Under the pieces are notes generated by a model. That model ran no database searches. It saw only the letters and a program-made list of their open reading frames with translations, and was not told the DNA's origin. 64,000 bases of DNA from Epiperipatus broadwayi. Taxonomy: Eukaryota; Onychophora; Udeonychophora; Euonychophora; Peripatidae. This document shows positions 36,180 through 45,412 of this stretch, one piece after another; the first letter of the stretch is position 1, and each line of letters begins with the position of its first letter. The stretch spans positions 22,258,750-22,322,749 of the forward strand of contig JAQFVV010012396.1 in the NCBI GenBank assembly GCA_028023455.1. Reading direction: 5' to 3'. The translations under genes and the position numbers were made by a program.

Positions 36180-36418
36180 TTTACCAACACAGGAATGCAT
36201 ACAACAGGGTTAAAAATAAAAATGAAGGGACATCAGAATTTTGAGATCACCAAGCAGCTGCAGGCCATATATTCGAACCCAGTTCTGCCCAAATAATTTG
36301 TACAGAGAAGACTGATGTCAAAAGAAAAGTTAAAGAAGCTTTTTACATAGCAAATGATTTTAGTTCCATTAATAGAAGAGATAAATGCTTTGCTCTCTCC
36401 AAACAATGGACTAACTAA
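36180..36418 (+). pseudogene. Second C-terminal GIY-YIG fragment (right arm)
   Basis: The mirror copy of 35835-36140, read on the plus strand. It opens with an FIQEFTNTGMHTTG-like block and ends SKQWTN followed by TAA at 36416-36418. A frameshift near 36265-36330 and other changes break it (for instance LKKLFT then stop in one frame). It is non-functional. Confidence 0.5.
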
Positions 36419-36569
36419 TTAAAAATTCAAACTCATTTGCATATGTGTACAATAAATCACAACAGTCTTTATTCACAAAGCTATGAGTATGAGATTCCAA
36501 CATTAAATCTCGAAAGTGCTAAGCAGATCTATTACACATTATAGTATAATTTATTTGATGACAACTTTT

Positions 36570-37300
36570 TATTCAGGTACTTACAACTGCAGATCACTTT
36601 CAAGTGAAGGAAGATTGCAAGAATTAGAAGAAGAACTCTCTTATATTAAGTGGGACATTATTGAACTTTATGAAGTTAGAAGAAAAGGTGAAGAGACAAT
36701 TGATTTAAAAATTGGACACATACTCTATTATAAAGGCACAAATATTGGAAATACAAGTGAGTAGGTTTCATTATAAATAAAAAGTGGAAGAACAATATTG
36801 TGGAGATTGATGGTGTATCAGACAGAGTGGCAAGGTTAGTTATACAACTTAATAGCAGATACCAAATGCAGATAATTCAGGTTTATGCCCCAACAACTTC
36901 TCATAGTGATAAAGTAGTAGAAGATTTTTATATGGATGTACAAAAGGCTTTTGTTCAGAGTAAACAACATTTTAAAATTGTTATAGGAGACTTTAATGCT
37001 AGAATTGGTAAACAAATGAAAAGATGAAAGTGCTGTAGGTAATTTTGGTTATGGTAATAGAAATGAGAGAGGACATAGACTTGTAGAGTTTGCAGAAAAA
37101 GAAAAACTTTATATTATGAATTCTTTTTTTTTTTTTTGAGAAAAATGTTAAGTGGTAATGGACATGGAAGCATCCAAATGAAGGTACAGCAGAATTGGAT
37201 TCTATTTTGACTAACAAGAAATACATATTTCAAGATTGTAATGTTCTTAATAAATTTTACACAGGAAATGATCATTGATTAGTAAGGTGTAAGATACGTG
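36570..37300 (+). pseudogene. RTE LINE endonuclease domain (EEP family)
   Basis: In two open pieces (about 36558-36764 and 36800-37027) and a frameshifted third, the strand reads TYNCRSLSSEGRLQELEEEL, a WDIIELYEVRR block, GFIINKKWKN, QVYAPTT (36879-36899) and IGDFNARIG (36983-37009). It then passes through NERGHRLVEFAEKEKLYIMN and an ELDSIL-like segment to a GNDH (36266-type SDH equivalent at about 37265-37277). These are the E, YAPT, GDFN and (S)DH motifs of APE-like LINE endonucleases, which nick target DNA to prime reverse transcription. In the second motif, LYEVRR has Y where a Q/S-E-x-R Glu context is usual, but the Glu itself is present. A stop at about 36762, a frameshift at about 37022 and an 11-T tract at 37127-37137 break it. 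Confidence 0.8.
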
Positions 37301-37612
37301 TTAATGTAAAACTAGAGAGACAAAATTAATACGTGTTAATGTAAAACTAGAGAGACAAAAATTATTAAGAAAAACAATATTTACAGTTGATATTCCTAAT
37401 CTTTAGAAACATTTTAATGAATTTAAATTAGAACTTACAAATCGATTTCAAGTATTAGTAGATTTTGAACATGATTCAGATTTGAATGAAATTAATATGA
37501 AAACAACAGACACACTTTTAAGAACTGCAACAAAGATAGCTGGTAGAAAAAAGCAGAAATTGACCAATAAAATTTCTTCTGAGACTAGAGAATTTATAAA
37601 AAAAGAAGGAAT

Positions 37613-37948
37613 ATGAAGATATATAAAAATGATCCATTAAAAAGAATTGAATATCTTGAATTTTGGAAAATGGTGCAGAAAAGAGTTGAAACTGATATAA
37701 GAAAGTATGACTGTGAACTAGCAAGGAAAGCTGTAGAAGAAAATAAAAGTCTTAAGAATGTAAAACAACATTTTGGTATTGGTAGGAGATTTATATCTGC
37801 AATAAGAAAAAAAGATGGAATTATTACTAAAAAGAGAGATGACGTCATGAAATTGGTAGAAGATTTTTATCAAGAATTATATAGTAATAAAGAACAAATA
37901 CCTCCTATATCTATTACATCTTCTGAATTGCCCAGAAATTTTAAATGA
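37613..37948 (+). pseudogene. RTE LINE connection between endonuclease and RT
   Basis: This open 111-codon piece is rich in Lys, Glu and Arg (LARKAVEENKSLKNVKQHFG), followed by a RKKDGIITKKRDDVMKLVE block and FYQELYSN. The last block precedes the RT fingers in RTE elements. Upstream, 37380-37612 continues the same region in another frame (TATKIAGRKKQKL). A frameshift near 37620 and another near 37930-37980 detach it from its neighbours. Confidence 0.75.
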
Positions 37949-37980
37949 AGAAGTGAGACATGCAATTAAATGTATGAAGA

Positions 37981-39027
37981 AATGAAAGGTTTCCAGGTAA
38001 TGATGGAATTATAATTGATATATTAAAAGAAGCAGGTGAAGAAATAGAATTTCTTTTAACAAAGTTAGATACCAAACATCTAAATAATAAAGATGTACCA
38101 GATGATTGGAAGAATGCAGTAATAATATTAATATTTAAAAAAGGTGATAAAGAAGATATTAGAAATTACAGACCTATCAGTTTTTTATCTATTACAACTT
38201 GTCTACAGAGAACATTGGATTCCCACCTACCAAGAGAACAAGCTGAATTTAAAAATGGTTTTAGTACAGTAGATCATACCCAAGTATTGAGAGAAGTTAT
38301 AGAAAGGACAAATGAATATGAGTTGTCATTATGTTTTGGATTTGTAGATTATGAAAAGGCATTTGATTCTATAAACATATCTTCAGTGAATAAAGCATTG
38401 GATCATCAAGGTATAGATCCAGGATATTGTCATATTTTAAAGAATATTTATAAAAAAGCAACAGCAACAATTAGATTACATAATGATACTAGCAAAGTCA
38501 ACATTGAGAAAGGTGTAAGACAAGGTGACTCCATATCTCCAAAACTTTTTACAGCCGTGCTACAAGAAGTATTTTGTGGATTAAAATGGGAAACTAAAGG
38601 AGTGAAAGTAAATGAAGATTATTTAAGTCATTTAGATTTTGCAGATGATGTAGTTGTTTTTACAAATAATGCTTCAGAGCTGCAGGAAATGTTGCAGGAG
38701 TTATCAGATGAAAGTAGGAAAGTAGGTCTAAAGATAAATGTTAAAAAGACTAAAGTGATGTTTAATCGATTTGCTCAAAATATGAAAATAAAGATTGATT
38801 ATGATGAATTAAAAGAAGTTAACAGTTACAAATACCTTGGTCAGATTATTAATACAGATGGAAACATAATGGAGAAAATTAATCATAGAATTAAACTTGG
38901 TTGGAGTGCTTTTGGTAGAAATAACTTGATACTAAAAGGAAATATGCCTATGTGTTTGAAAAGGAAGGTTTTTAACAAATGTGTTTTACCAATTTTTACT
39001 TATGGATCTGAGGACTTGTACACTTAA
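37981..39027 (+). pseudogene. RTE LINE reverse transcriptase (349-codon open frame, no start)
   Basis: This is the longest open frame in the window and has no usable initiator. It contains GNDGI in the fingers, IFKKGDKEDIRNYRPIS (38131-38181), motif A FVDYEKAFDSI (38341-38373), motif B KGVRQGDSISPKLF (about 38506-38547), motif C FADDVVVF (38638-38661), GLKINVKKTKVMF and a YKYLGQIINTDG thumb entry. The catalytic Asp residues of motifs A and C are all present. Between PISFLSITT and REQAEFKNGF the segment is shorter than in typical RTE RTs, suggesting a small internal deletion. It ends in a TAA after GSEDLYT, where one base change in length has replaced the usual GSETWTLN continuation. Confidence 0.85.
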
Positions 39028-39345
39028 TAAAAGAGCAATACAGAGACTTCAGACCACTCAAAGATGTATGGAGAGATGTATGTTGGGAGTAACAAGAAGA
39101 GATTGAAAATGCATTGTATGGGTAAGAGAACAAACAGGTGTTACTGACCTTATTGAAAAAATTAAAAGATTGAAATGGAGTTGGGCTGGACATAGTGCTA
39201 AAATATATGATAATAGATTGACAATTGAAATTTTAAACTGGATTCCAAGAGACTGTAAAAGACCCAGAAAAAGACCATATGTGAGATGGATGGATGAAAT
39301 AAAAAAAGTGTGCAGGGATGATGTGGCGAATAGAAGCTAAAGATC
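39028..39345 (+). pseudogene. RTE LINE C-terminal domain
   Basis: In the next frame after the RT stop the strand continues KRAIQRLQTTQRCMERCMLG, a VREQTGVTDLIEKIKRLKWS block (39121-39180), AGHSAKIYDNRLTIEIL and PRKRPYVRWMDEIKK, the standard RTE ORF2 end. A TGA at about 39103 and a TAA near 39338 break it. The final RSEKMDYTWRDLHPAV block marks the C-terminus before the short 3' UTR. Confidence 0.75.
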
Positions 39346-39439
39346 GGAGAAGATGGATTATACTTGGAGAGACCTTCATCCTGCAGTGGATTGTTAATGG
39401 TTGATAATGGTGATGATGATGATGATTTAATGCAAAAAA

Positions 39440-40800
39440 GTCACATATTTATAATAGTAGATTATTGCAATATGAAATGATTTTTGATGTGAAAGCCTTA
39501 GAGAATGGGATTATGGGAGAAAAATAAACTACATTTGTGATCACTAGCTGATTAAATAATTGTCGTTTGGAGTATATGGAGAGGTATGATTTTGATAGAG
39601 AGGTGGTGATCTTCTTTGCTTTAATTTTAAACTTGTTCTGAATTTTGTGTTAAATTGTGTTAGATCCCATCTAGAAAAAAAAACCAAGGAAAGTAGATGG
39701 TTTTCCTTGGTAAACTTTTGTGCATGGTTTACTGATATAGAGCTACTAGGGAGTATTTCTACTTTGATTGAATTTAAAGTGGGTGGGTTGACTCAAAGTG
39801 CTGAAATATTTTCTGTAGTATTGGTAGCCGCATTGTGAAAAAATGAAAAACTATAATGTCATTCATATATGCAAGGCAGCCTATATGTTGTGAAGTAACT
39901 GTTATCTGGATGCCTGTGATATTTTTGTTCAATTATAAATAGTAACATATTGATGTAAAAGGTAAATAGTAGTGAGCTAAGTGGGAACCCTTGAGAAATG
40001 GATAGTGTGGAGATGAATGATAGAGAGTTTTTGTAATTGAGCATGACAAGGATTTCATGGCCTAGTAGCAAGTTGGTTTACAGGTAAGAGTGAGTGTGTT
40101 ACATCATGATATTAGATAACATGCTCATTGATGTATTAGTATTGACTGAGTTAAATTTCACTTCTATATCAAGTTGAAAAGCAATTGGTGTGTACATTGT
40201 TTGTCCCTTTCTAAATTCAAGATGGTTTTGAAGATTATCACAAACTGTGCAGTAAATGATTTCTTCCTTGCAAATGGTCAATGTGAGATAAGTGAAAGAA
40301 TATATGTCTCTAAACTATCTTTTAGTACTTTTTCAATGAATTTTATGGCAAGTTGACCCATTAATATGGGATGTAGTTTGGAGAGGATTAATATGTGAGC
40401 TCATTTTTTGCAATCAGATATAAACCCTGAATTTAGTGTAACTTTTGTGATAGATGATTAGTAACATTAGAAAGAATGAAAATGTCTGAGGTGCTCAAAA
40501 ATAAATTTTGTGACACCATATGCTCTTGGGTAATAAACATTAAGAATTGTTGCTAGATTAATGGCCAAATTCTGTGGTGTTAAATATGTTGTTTGCTTCC
40601 AATTTTTCAAAAAACTTCAGATAGGTGCTTGAAGAGGTAATATGTTTGTGGTTTTTGTATGAAATGTTTATAAACTGGTTTTAACATATTGTTGCCAGAA
40701 TATATGATTCTCTCATCTGTGAGTACCATTGAAACTCTGTTGTTAGATAGGTATCCCAGGGACTAGTGAATGCATCTCCTTGTCCAAGTATGTTGTTGGC
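39440..40800 (-). pseudogene. LINE reverse transcriptase, motif C degraded
   Basis: Minus-strand blocks in order are PNYIPLLMGQLAIKFIEKVL (about 40375-40315), LEFRKGQTMYTPIAF (about 40225-40180), an NTNTSMSMLSN stretch (motif A region, no clear catalytic FDxxKAFD) and LSISQGFPLSSLLFTFYIN (motif B, 40003-39955). These are followed by LAYMNDIIVF at about 39875-39845 where LAYADDIIVF is expected, and a thumb-like SKRQLFNQLVITNVVYFSPI (about 39540-39480). In motif C, YADD has become YMND (39858-39869), losing one catalytic Asp. The protein is dead. Confidence 0.65.
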
Positions 40801-40829
40801 TGATTTTACTTTTTTTTTTCATATGTCAT

Positions 40830-40917
40830 AGCATCAGCCGGGACGTGAACCCACAACCATCTGCAACCAACTAATTGCTTGCAAGGCAGCTGCAATGACC
40901 TCTCGGCTAACAATGCT
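40830..40917 (-). tRNA. tRNA-Gly-derived SINE head, copy 2 (pseudo-tRNA, TGC)
   Basis: The minus strand reads AGCATTGTTAGCCGAGAGG, an anticodon arm CTGC-CTTGCAA-GCAA (anticodon position TGC), a long variable region and a box-B-like GTGGGTTCACGTCCCGGC ending GATGCT. The 3' side continues as ATGACATATGAAAAAAAAAA. Acceptor pairing is reduced to AGCAT/ATGCT. The ACTTTTTT either side could be a short target duplication, but homopolymer makes this weak. It lies inside the minus-strand LINE, between the endonuclease and RT segments. Confidence 0.65.
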
Positions 40918-41214
40918 TGACTTTTTTATTAATAGTTTTAGAAATTGTTTCAGATATTGTTGTATACTTGAGTAAGCTTCCATATATGATGTTGAGTGGT
41001 ATTTATTGCTGTGATCCATCTATGTAGTTCATCAGCCAACACTAGTAATCTAGAGGCTAGTGGAGATTTGTGTATAATATAATTTATGTTGAAAGACAGT
41101 ATATTTATGAATACTAGATATCGTTGGATGGGGTTGAGTTGCATGTCTTTGATTTTCTAAAGCATTGTATATGTTTCTAAAAAAATAAAATTTGGTGTAC
41201 AGTTTGTAGCAGAA

Positions 41215-42190
41215 TTCTAACTACTTTTTGAGTGGTAGTGTAGATGTGCAAATTTCTGGCTGGTTAATCATCATTGTTTGGGCAGAGTGATCAGAGAAAA
41301 GGGATGTGTTGAGATTTAGATTGATTAGATGGTATAACACAGGAAAATAGAAACACAGGTCCATCCTTGATGTATGATAACTATTGTGAAAAGTAATTTC
41401 ATCACTTAATAGAAAACTCTCAGGACTTATGAAGAGTATCATTATATGTCAGAGCCACATTGATAAGAATTTTTATATTTCATGCTGAAATCATCCATTA
41501 GAATGGTTGAATGTGTAGTAGAACTAAGTAATGAGTTAATGTTGAATATAATATTTGTAACAATGGCAAAAGCTAGTGGGATGTATACATATATGATGTA
41601 TTTATATGTTGTATTATTACCATAATCTAATATGAGTATTGAATATCTTTAAACAAATTTAATTTTATTTAAATATTCCAAGTACATTCAACTGTTAGTA
41701 ATAGCACACAGGTTAGGGCGTATACTAACATGTATGCTATTACTAACAGTTGAATCTATTTGGAATATTCAAATAAAGTTAAATTTTTTTAAAGACATTC
41801 AATATTCATATTATATGATAAAAATAATCCAACATATAATTATAATTAACCCACCATCACCACTAACCTTCAGGAAACACACACATATATGATGTTTATG
41901 TGCATCTATATAAATGTTTTTCAATGACTAAAATGGACAACGTGTTATAAGCAGTCCAGTGCCTGCCCTATGAGAGGGATGAAGTGACTCTAGAGATGAT
42001 GCATTAAATTTTCCTGGTTCTTGTACACTGATGGATCAATCTGAAAGCCACCATAGTTTTTAGTTTTGAGAAATCATTGAATATGTGATTGTGTGAACCT
42101 TATCCATTGTTTCAATTGTTGTAGCTTTGTGATTAAGTCTTCTAATATTGAATGCTGTTATCTTAAATTTCATTACCATGACTGATTGCA
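41215..42190 (-). pseudogene. LINE endonuclease (EEP) domain, interrupted by a MITE
   Basis: The minus strand reads MKFKITAFNIRRLNHKATTI at about 42172-42110 (the TFNIRGLN start of APE-like endonucleases) and LWWLSDxSISVQEPGKFNAS near 42050-41990. Beyond the inserted palindrome (41629-41812) it continues as a YIPLAFAIV segment, ILMDDFSMKY (where GDFN is expected, about 41505-41475), HNSYHTSRMDLCF and NTSLFSDHSA (SDHS at about 41290). The order and spacing match the family, but the Gly and Asn of GDFN are changed (DDFS) and frames shift. Confidence 0.65.
41629..41812. mobile_element. Palindromic MITE, family C, copy 1
   Basis: About 80-base arms pair with few mismatches: AATATGAGTATTGAATATCT, ATTTAAATATTCCAAGTACA and TTCAACTGTTAGTAATAGCA on the left return as their complements at 41730-41812. 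The loop is about 20 bases (CAGGTTAGGGCGTATAC). The element splits the LINE endonuclease. Longer relatives are at 45.0 and 51.8 kb. Confidence 0.75.
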
Positions 42191-42280
42191 TGTTGGTTTT
42201 CCATGACCTTTGTGTGGATCTGTGAAGCTTTTATATAGATATATACTACAGCTTGGTGAGTGCCTATTAGCAGTTTGACT

Positions 42281-42469
42281 TCAGGCAAAATACAAGGGTA
42301 TGCAATATTCTACCAATTTATCAATCCCTTTTGTTAGAATAATGTCCCCACGTTTTAGCTCTTTTGTACTGTTTATTTCTCTTTGGGTGACCAGGTCATC
42401 TCTTGGTTTTATTGATGATTCTATGAAAAAGAAACATGGAAAGATTGACTTCATGATGTTAACTGACAT
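42281..42469 (-). pseudogene. Unassigned LINE coding piece between ORF1 and endonuclease
   Basis: A 62-codon minus frame with a charged block (RDDLVTQREINSTKELKRGD) that looks like real former coding sequence rather than AT-rich noise. Its position suggests the C-terminal part of LINE ORF1 or the start of ORF2. No domain recognised. The plus-strand frame at 42300-42587 is its shadow. Confidence 0.4.
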
Positions 42470-42689
42470 TATGTTTATTACTATGTGTGAAATGCTTATC
42501 TTAGTGTATTTATCTGTAACATTGGTTATGTCCAGTAGTGTAGTATTGACTGGGGTTTGTGAAATGTCAGGTAAGTTGTGTGTTTGATTTTGAGCGATTT
42601 TATCAGAGTTTGTATTTATTTGTAATAGTTAATTTGTTTGAATTATTTATCATAAACTGTAGGATGTGTGTACTTTCTTTAGTGTGACG

Positions 42690-43240
42690 GTGTTCAAAAG
42701 CCTCAGTGGATCAGGGATTGTTTTTGTTATTATGTTGATTATTAGAGCTGTTAGTGAACTTAATGATATCCTCATGTGGCCTTTGGTTGGATTGATTGTC
42801 TATTGATTGAGCTCATATGATTTGATTGATGAGGCAATGTGTAGCCAGATGTCGATGCTTTCCACATAATTGCATTGTGGTTTTAGTCCTCTTATATACA
42901 AACACAACATAGCCTCCTGTTTTGGTATGGATTCTGGATCATTGTTTCTGTGTGATTTCAAGTTAAAGTTGTAGTTATTGCTTTAGTTTGGTATTGGTGT
43001 GTCTTTGGGATGTATTGGTTGGAATACTATGACTTTACCAAATGGTTCCATAATTTTTTGAAATTGTTTATGTATATCAAAGGTATGTGTTTTTAATTAT
43101 TCTTATAATTTGATTTTGACAATGTTGATCATCAAGTACAACAATCACATACTTGCCTGATAATTTGATTTAGTCTGGAATCAGTCTGTTGGTTATCATT
43201 AAAAAACTTATCACAAGATATCTAGATTTGAGGTAGTCTG
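42690..43240 (-). pseudogene. LINE ORF1 (RRM-like and CCHC zinc knuckle)
   Basis: On the minus strand a FDIHKQFQKIMEPFGKVIVF segment (about 43085-43025) resembles an RRM RNP region. It is followed by RGLKPQCNY and, after a one-base frameshift at about 42862, CGKHRHLATHC (42832-42864), together giving a C-x2-C-x4-H-x4-C zinc knuckle. Such ORF1 proteins bind LINE RNA and chaperone it. The same RG-x-x-PQC-Y entry precedes the knuckle of the ORF1-like gene at 59.7 kb, indicating related ORF1 types. Confidence 0.6.
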
Positions 43241-43289
43241 CAATTTGCAGAATTGTTTACCACAGTCCATGTGCTGCTATTGCTTCACA

Positions 43290-43692
43290 TAAAATGATCA
43301 CAGAAAACATTATAAAACAAGCAAAACTCTCTATACAGTAGGATCACCCTGTACCAAACCAGAGTAATCAATGAATGCCAGAAGGTTTGGGCATAAACCC
43401 CCATTTAGTGTCTACTCATCCAATATCCCCCGACCAGTTTCTGGCTTGTGGCCTTCATCAGTGAGGAGCTTTGGATCTGAGAGCACTGAACCTAGATCTT
43501 AGGATCTAATGCAACCCTCCAGCAGCCACCTTTTATCTCTACTTAACTACAAAACTATGAAAAGTGTCTTCTGGCATCCATTGATTACTCTGGTTGACAC
43601 AGGGTGGCACTACTGTATGGAGAGTTTTGCCTGTTTAATAACAGTTACGTGCTAGCATAGGAAATGGTGATTGTGTGATGTTTAGTGAGAAA
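43290..43692. mobile_element. MITE, TTAA family, with long interior
   Basis: The left terminus includes AAACAAGCAAAACTCTCTAT, ACAGTAGGATCACC and GTAATCAATGAATGCCAGAA. The right terminus includes TTCTGGCATCCATTGATTAC, ACAGGGTGGCACTACTGTAT and GATTGTGTGATGTTTAGTG. The interior of about 180 bases (GACCAGTTTCTGGCTTGTGG ... CTTTTATCTCTACTTAACTA) is shared with the copies at 48.13 and 48.52 kb but not with the one at 17.62 kb, so the family has short and long forms. No protein is encoded. Confidence 0.75.
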
Positions 43693-44250
43693 ACTTATAC
43701 TGAAGGATTTTCATCTGTGATAGATATTACAATTGAACAATGTGAAAAAAATCTTCTAAGGATTTGTACATTCACCTTGATATAGTATTGTTAAAGTTCT
43801 CATTGTTTATTTCAAAGTGCATCATCAGTCCAGTATGTGAGAGGGTTTGATTCTCCTGAAGCTTCGAGTCTAACTGTTTTATGTCATTCAAATTAGTTTT
43901 CACAAATCTTGGAGAGTTTTTGTTTATTATAGTCAAATTAATTTTAGAATTGATTGTTTGCATGTTAGCTTTTGTGACAGTCGCATATGATTTAACAGGT
44001 TTAAAGTTTGAATCATTATAGCAGACTTATTGACACCAAATTGGTCATGGGTTTTCATGGTATTTATTTTCTTTGTATTTTTATGTTGGAAAAGTTACAA
44101 TTTTTTGATAAAATTTTCTAATCAGTTTATAATTTTTATTAACTATTATTTACTTTGTTTTCTCAGTTTTGTACTGTGAAAATTTTGTTAGTTTTTTTTT
44201 TTTGAGGTTAAACCCCCATACTTTTGTTTTAGATTTGCTGTGGAATTATT
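43693..44250. other. Intergenic DNA
   Basis: Nothing recognised. The minus frame at 43772-43963 has no domain. Confidence 0.45.
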
Positions 44251-44534
44251 ATTATCTTCATCATCAACTTCATTATTATTGTTGCTATTATTGTTATTGT
44301 TGTTGTAAGATAAGGTTTTCTGTGGAATTGTTATCATCATCGTCATTATTATTGTTGTTGATGTTATTGTTGTTATCAGTATTATTATACAAAATTAACA
44401 AAGCGTATATAGCTTCTCATTCAAGTCTGTCATACAGCTTTGTTAATTTTGTATATTAAATTATCGAATGAGAAGTCTTAAAATCTTTAATATCAGTATT
44501 ATTGTTTTTATTATTATTGTTGTTGTTGTTGTTG

Positions 44535-44625
<91 letters not shown>
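44251..44625. repeat. (TTG/ATT)n repeat region with an embedded hairpin
   Basis: Impure TTG, ATT and ATC triplets (44251-44385) surround a palindrome (TACAAAATTAACAAAGC at 44388-44404, complement at 44437-44453). Next is an outer inverted pair (GCTTCTCATTC / GAATGAGAAG), then (TTG)n and a long (ATT)n run at 44511-44625. The 96-codon plus frame at 44169-44459 is a translation of the repeat, not a gene. Confidence 0.85.
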
Positions 44626-45010
44626 GTGTTTATCTTAAAATTTAGGGTGAATAGATGACAATCTTCTTGAAACCAACTATCACTTTAAAAACAACATTTT
44701 TTAAAATAAGAAAACCAGCATATCTTCACAATAAGTAAATATACAAATATACAGAAAATATTTCAGTTATTAGTAAGATCAATAAAAGACAAAAGCTCTG
44801 CTTAAAATAACTTTACAATCCTTATTTTAAAAATAAAAGTCTTGTAAACAAGTAAGTCATTAAACATTTAAGGCTACAAATAATGAAAAAATTATAAAAG
44901 ATTTGTTTCATTATGATGCAAAATTAATCAGAATTATATGAATGTTGAAAATATTCATAAATATTGAAGAACATATGATTTACATTAGTAATTATATATT
45001 GGACTATTTT
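44626..45010. other. AT-rich intergenic DNA
   Basis: Nothing recognised. Confidence 0.45.
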
Positions 45011-45412
45011 CATATTAATTGTTAAATGTCTTTAAATAAATTCAATCTTTATTTAAATTTTTCAAGTATATTCAACTGATAAAAATAGCACATAGGTTAG
45101 TGTATAATACAATGTTATAAATGATATTATTTTCTCTTACTTCAGATGTTACTTACCCGACTAGTGCCAAAAAGATTATGGGAATCCCAAACATTGGTAA
45201 ATGTTACATTTAAGGCGATTCTCTAACTAATGGAAGTGTTACCTTAAATTCAATATTTATAAATAAAAAGGTTCAGCTTCTATTTCCATATAACTAATGA
45301 AATAACATTAAAACACTGTGTTATATAATAACCTGTGTGCTATTACTAAGAGTTGAATGTATTTGAAAGTTTAAATAAAGTCTGAATTTTTCCGAAGACA
45401 TTTAATAATATA
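45011..45412. mobile_element. MITE family C, copy 2 (long form)
   Basis: The terminal inverted repeats correspond to the arms of the 41.63 kb palindrome: TTAAATGTCTTTAAATAAA and AAGTATATTCAACTGATAAA on the left, GTGTGCTATTACTAAGAGTT and GAAGACATTTAATA on the right. The interior of about 200 bases has CTTACTTCAGATGTTACTTA and GACTAGTGCC, and matches the 51.8 kb fragment. Confidence 0.65.

Larger units (their letters stand above)
35705..36551. mobile_element. Head-to-head pair of Penelope-like element 3' ends (inverted repeat)
   Basis: The left arm (about 35705-36079) is the reverse complement of the right arm (about 36166-36551), with only about 85 bases between. Reading outwards, each arm goes from AATTTACCAACACAGG through CTGCCCAAATAATTTGTACAG and CAAACAATGGACTAACTAA (end of coding) to CTCATTTGCATATGTGTACA, AAAGCTATGAGTATGAGA and TCTATTACACATTA. 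Each arm therefore carries a coding tail plus 3' UTR. Differences between arms are scattered point changes and small indels. Self-complementary arms of this length would form a strong hairpin if transcribed. Confidence 0.7.
36552..39430 (+). mobile_element. RTE-type LINE, nearly full ORF2, frameshifted
   Basis: This is the best-preserved retroelement in the window. In order it contains an apurinic endonuclease-like domain (36570-37300), a connection (37380-37950), reverse transcriptase (37981-39027), a C-terminal thumb/tail (39028-39345) and a GATGATGATGATGATG tail (39409-39427). Single ORF2 without a recognisable ORF1 and a short simple-repeat tail fit the RTE clade (BovB/RTE-like). The 5' end abuts the Penelope inverted repeat at about 36551 and looks truncated or joined there. 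At least five frameshifts or stops show it is inactive. The decayed copies at 19.17 and 28.20 kb belong to the same family. Confidence 0.85.
39440..43240 (-). mobile_element. Two-ORF LINE, minus strand, decayed and carrying nested insertions
   Basis: On the minus strand, from 43240 downwards, the order is an ORF1 with RRM-like and CCHC sequence (to about 42690), an EEP endonuclease (about 42190-41215) and reverse transcriptase (about 40800-39440). This is the architecture of CR1/Jockey/I-type LINEs, distinct from the RTE element. A palindromic MITE (41629-41812) and a tRNA-derived SINE (40830-40917) are inserted in it. Its 3' side is cut at 39430 by the RTE element's tail, and likely resumes at about 35.6 kb. 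All frames are broken. The clade is uncertain. Confidence 0.65.

Noticed and set aside
42300-42587. 95-codon plus frame as a small membrane protein
   Set aside because: It is the antisense shadow of minus-strand LINE coding sequence (42281-42469).
44169-44459. 96-codon plus frame with Leu/Tyr/Cys repeats
   Set aside because: It is a translation of impure TTG/ATT/ATC triplet repeats.
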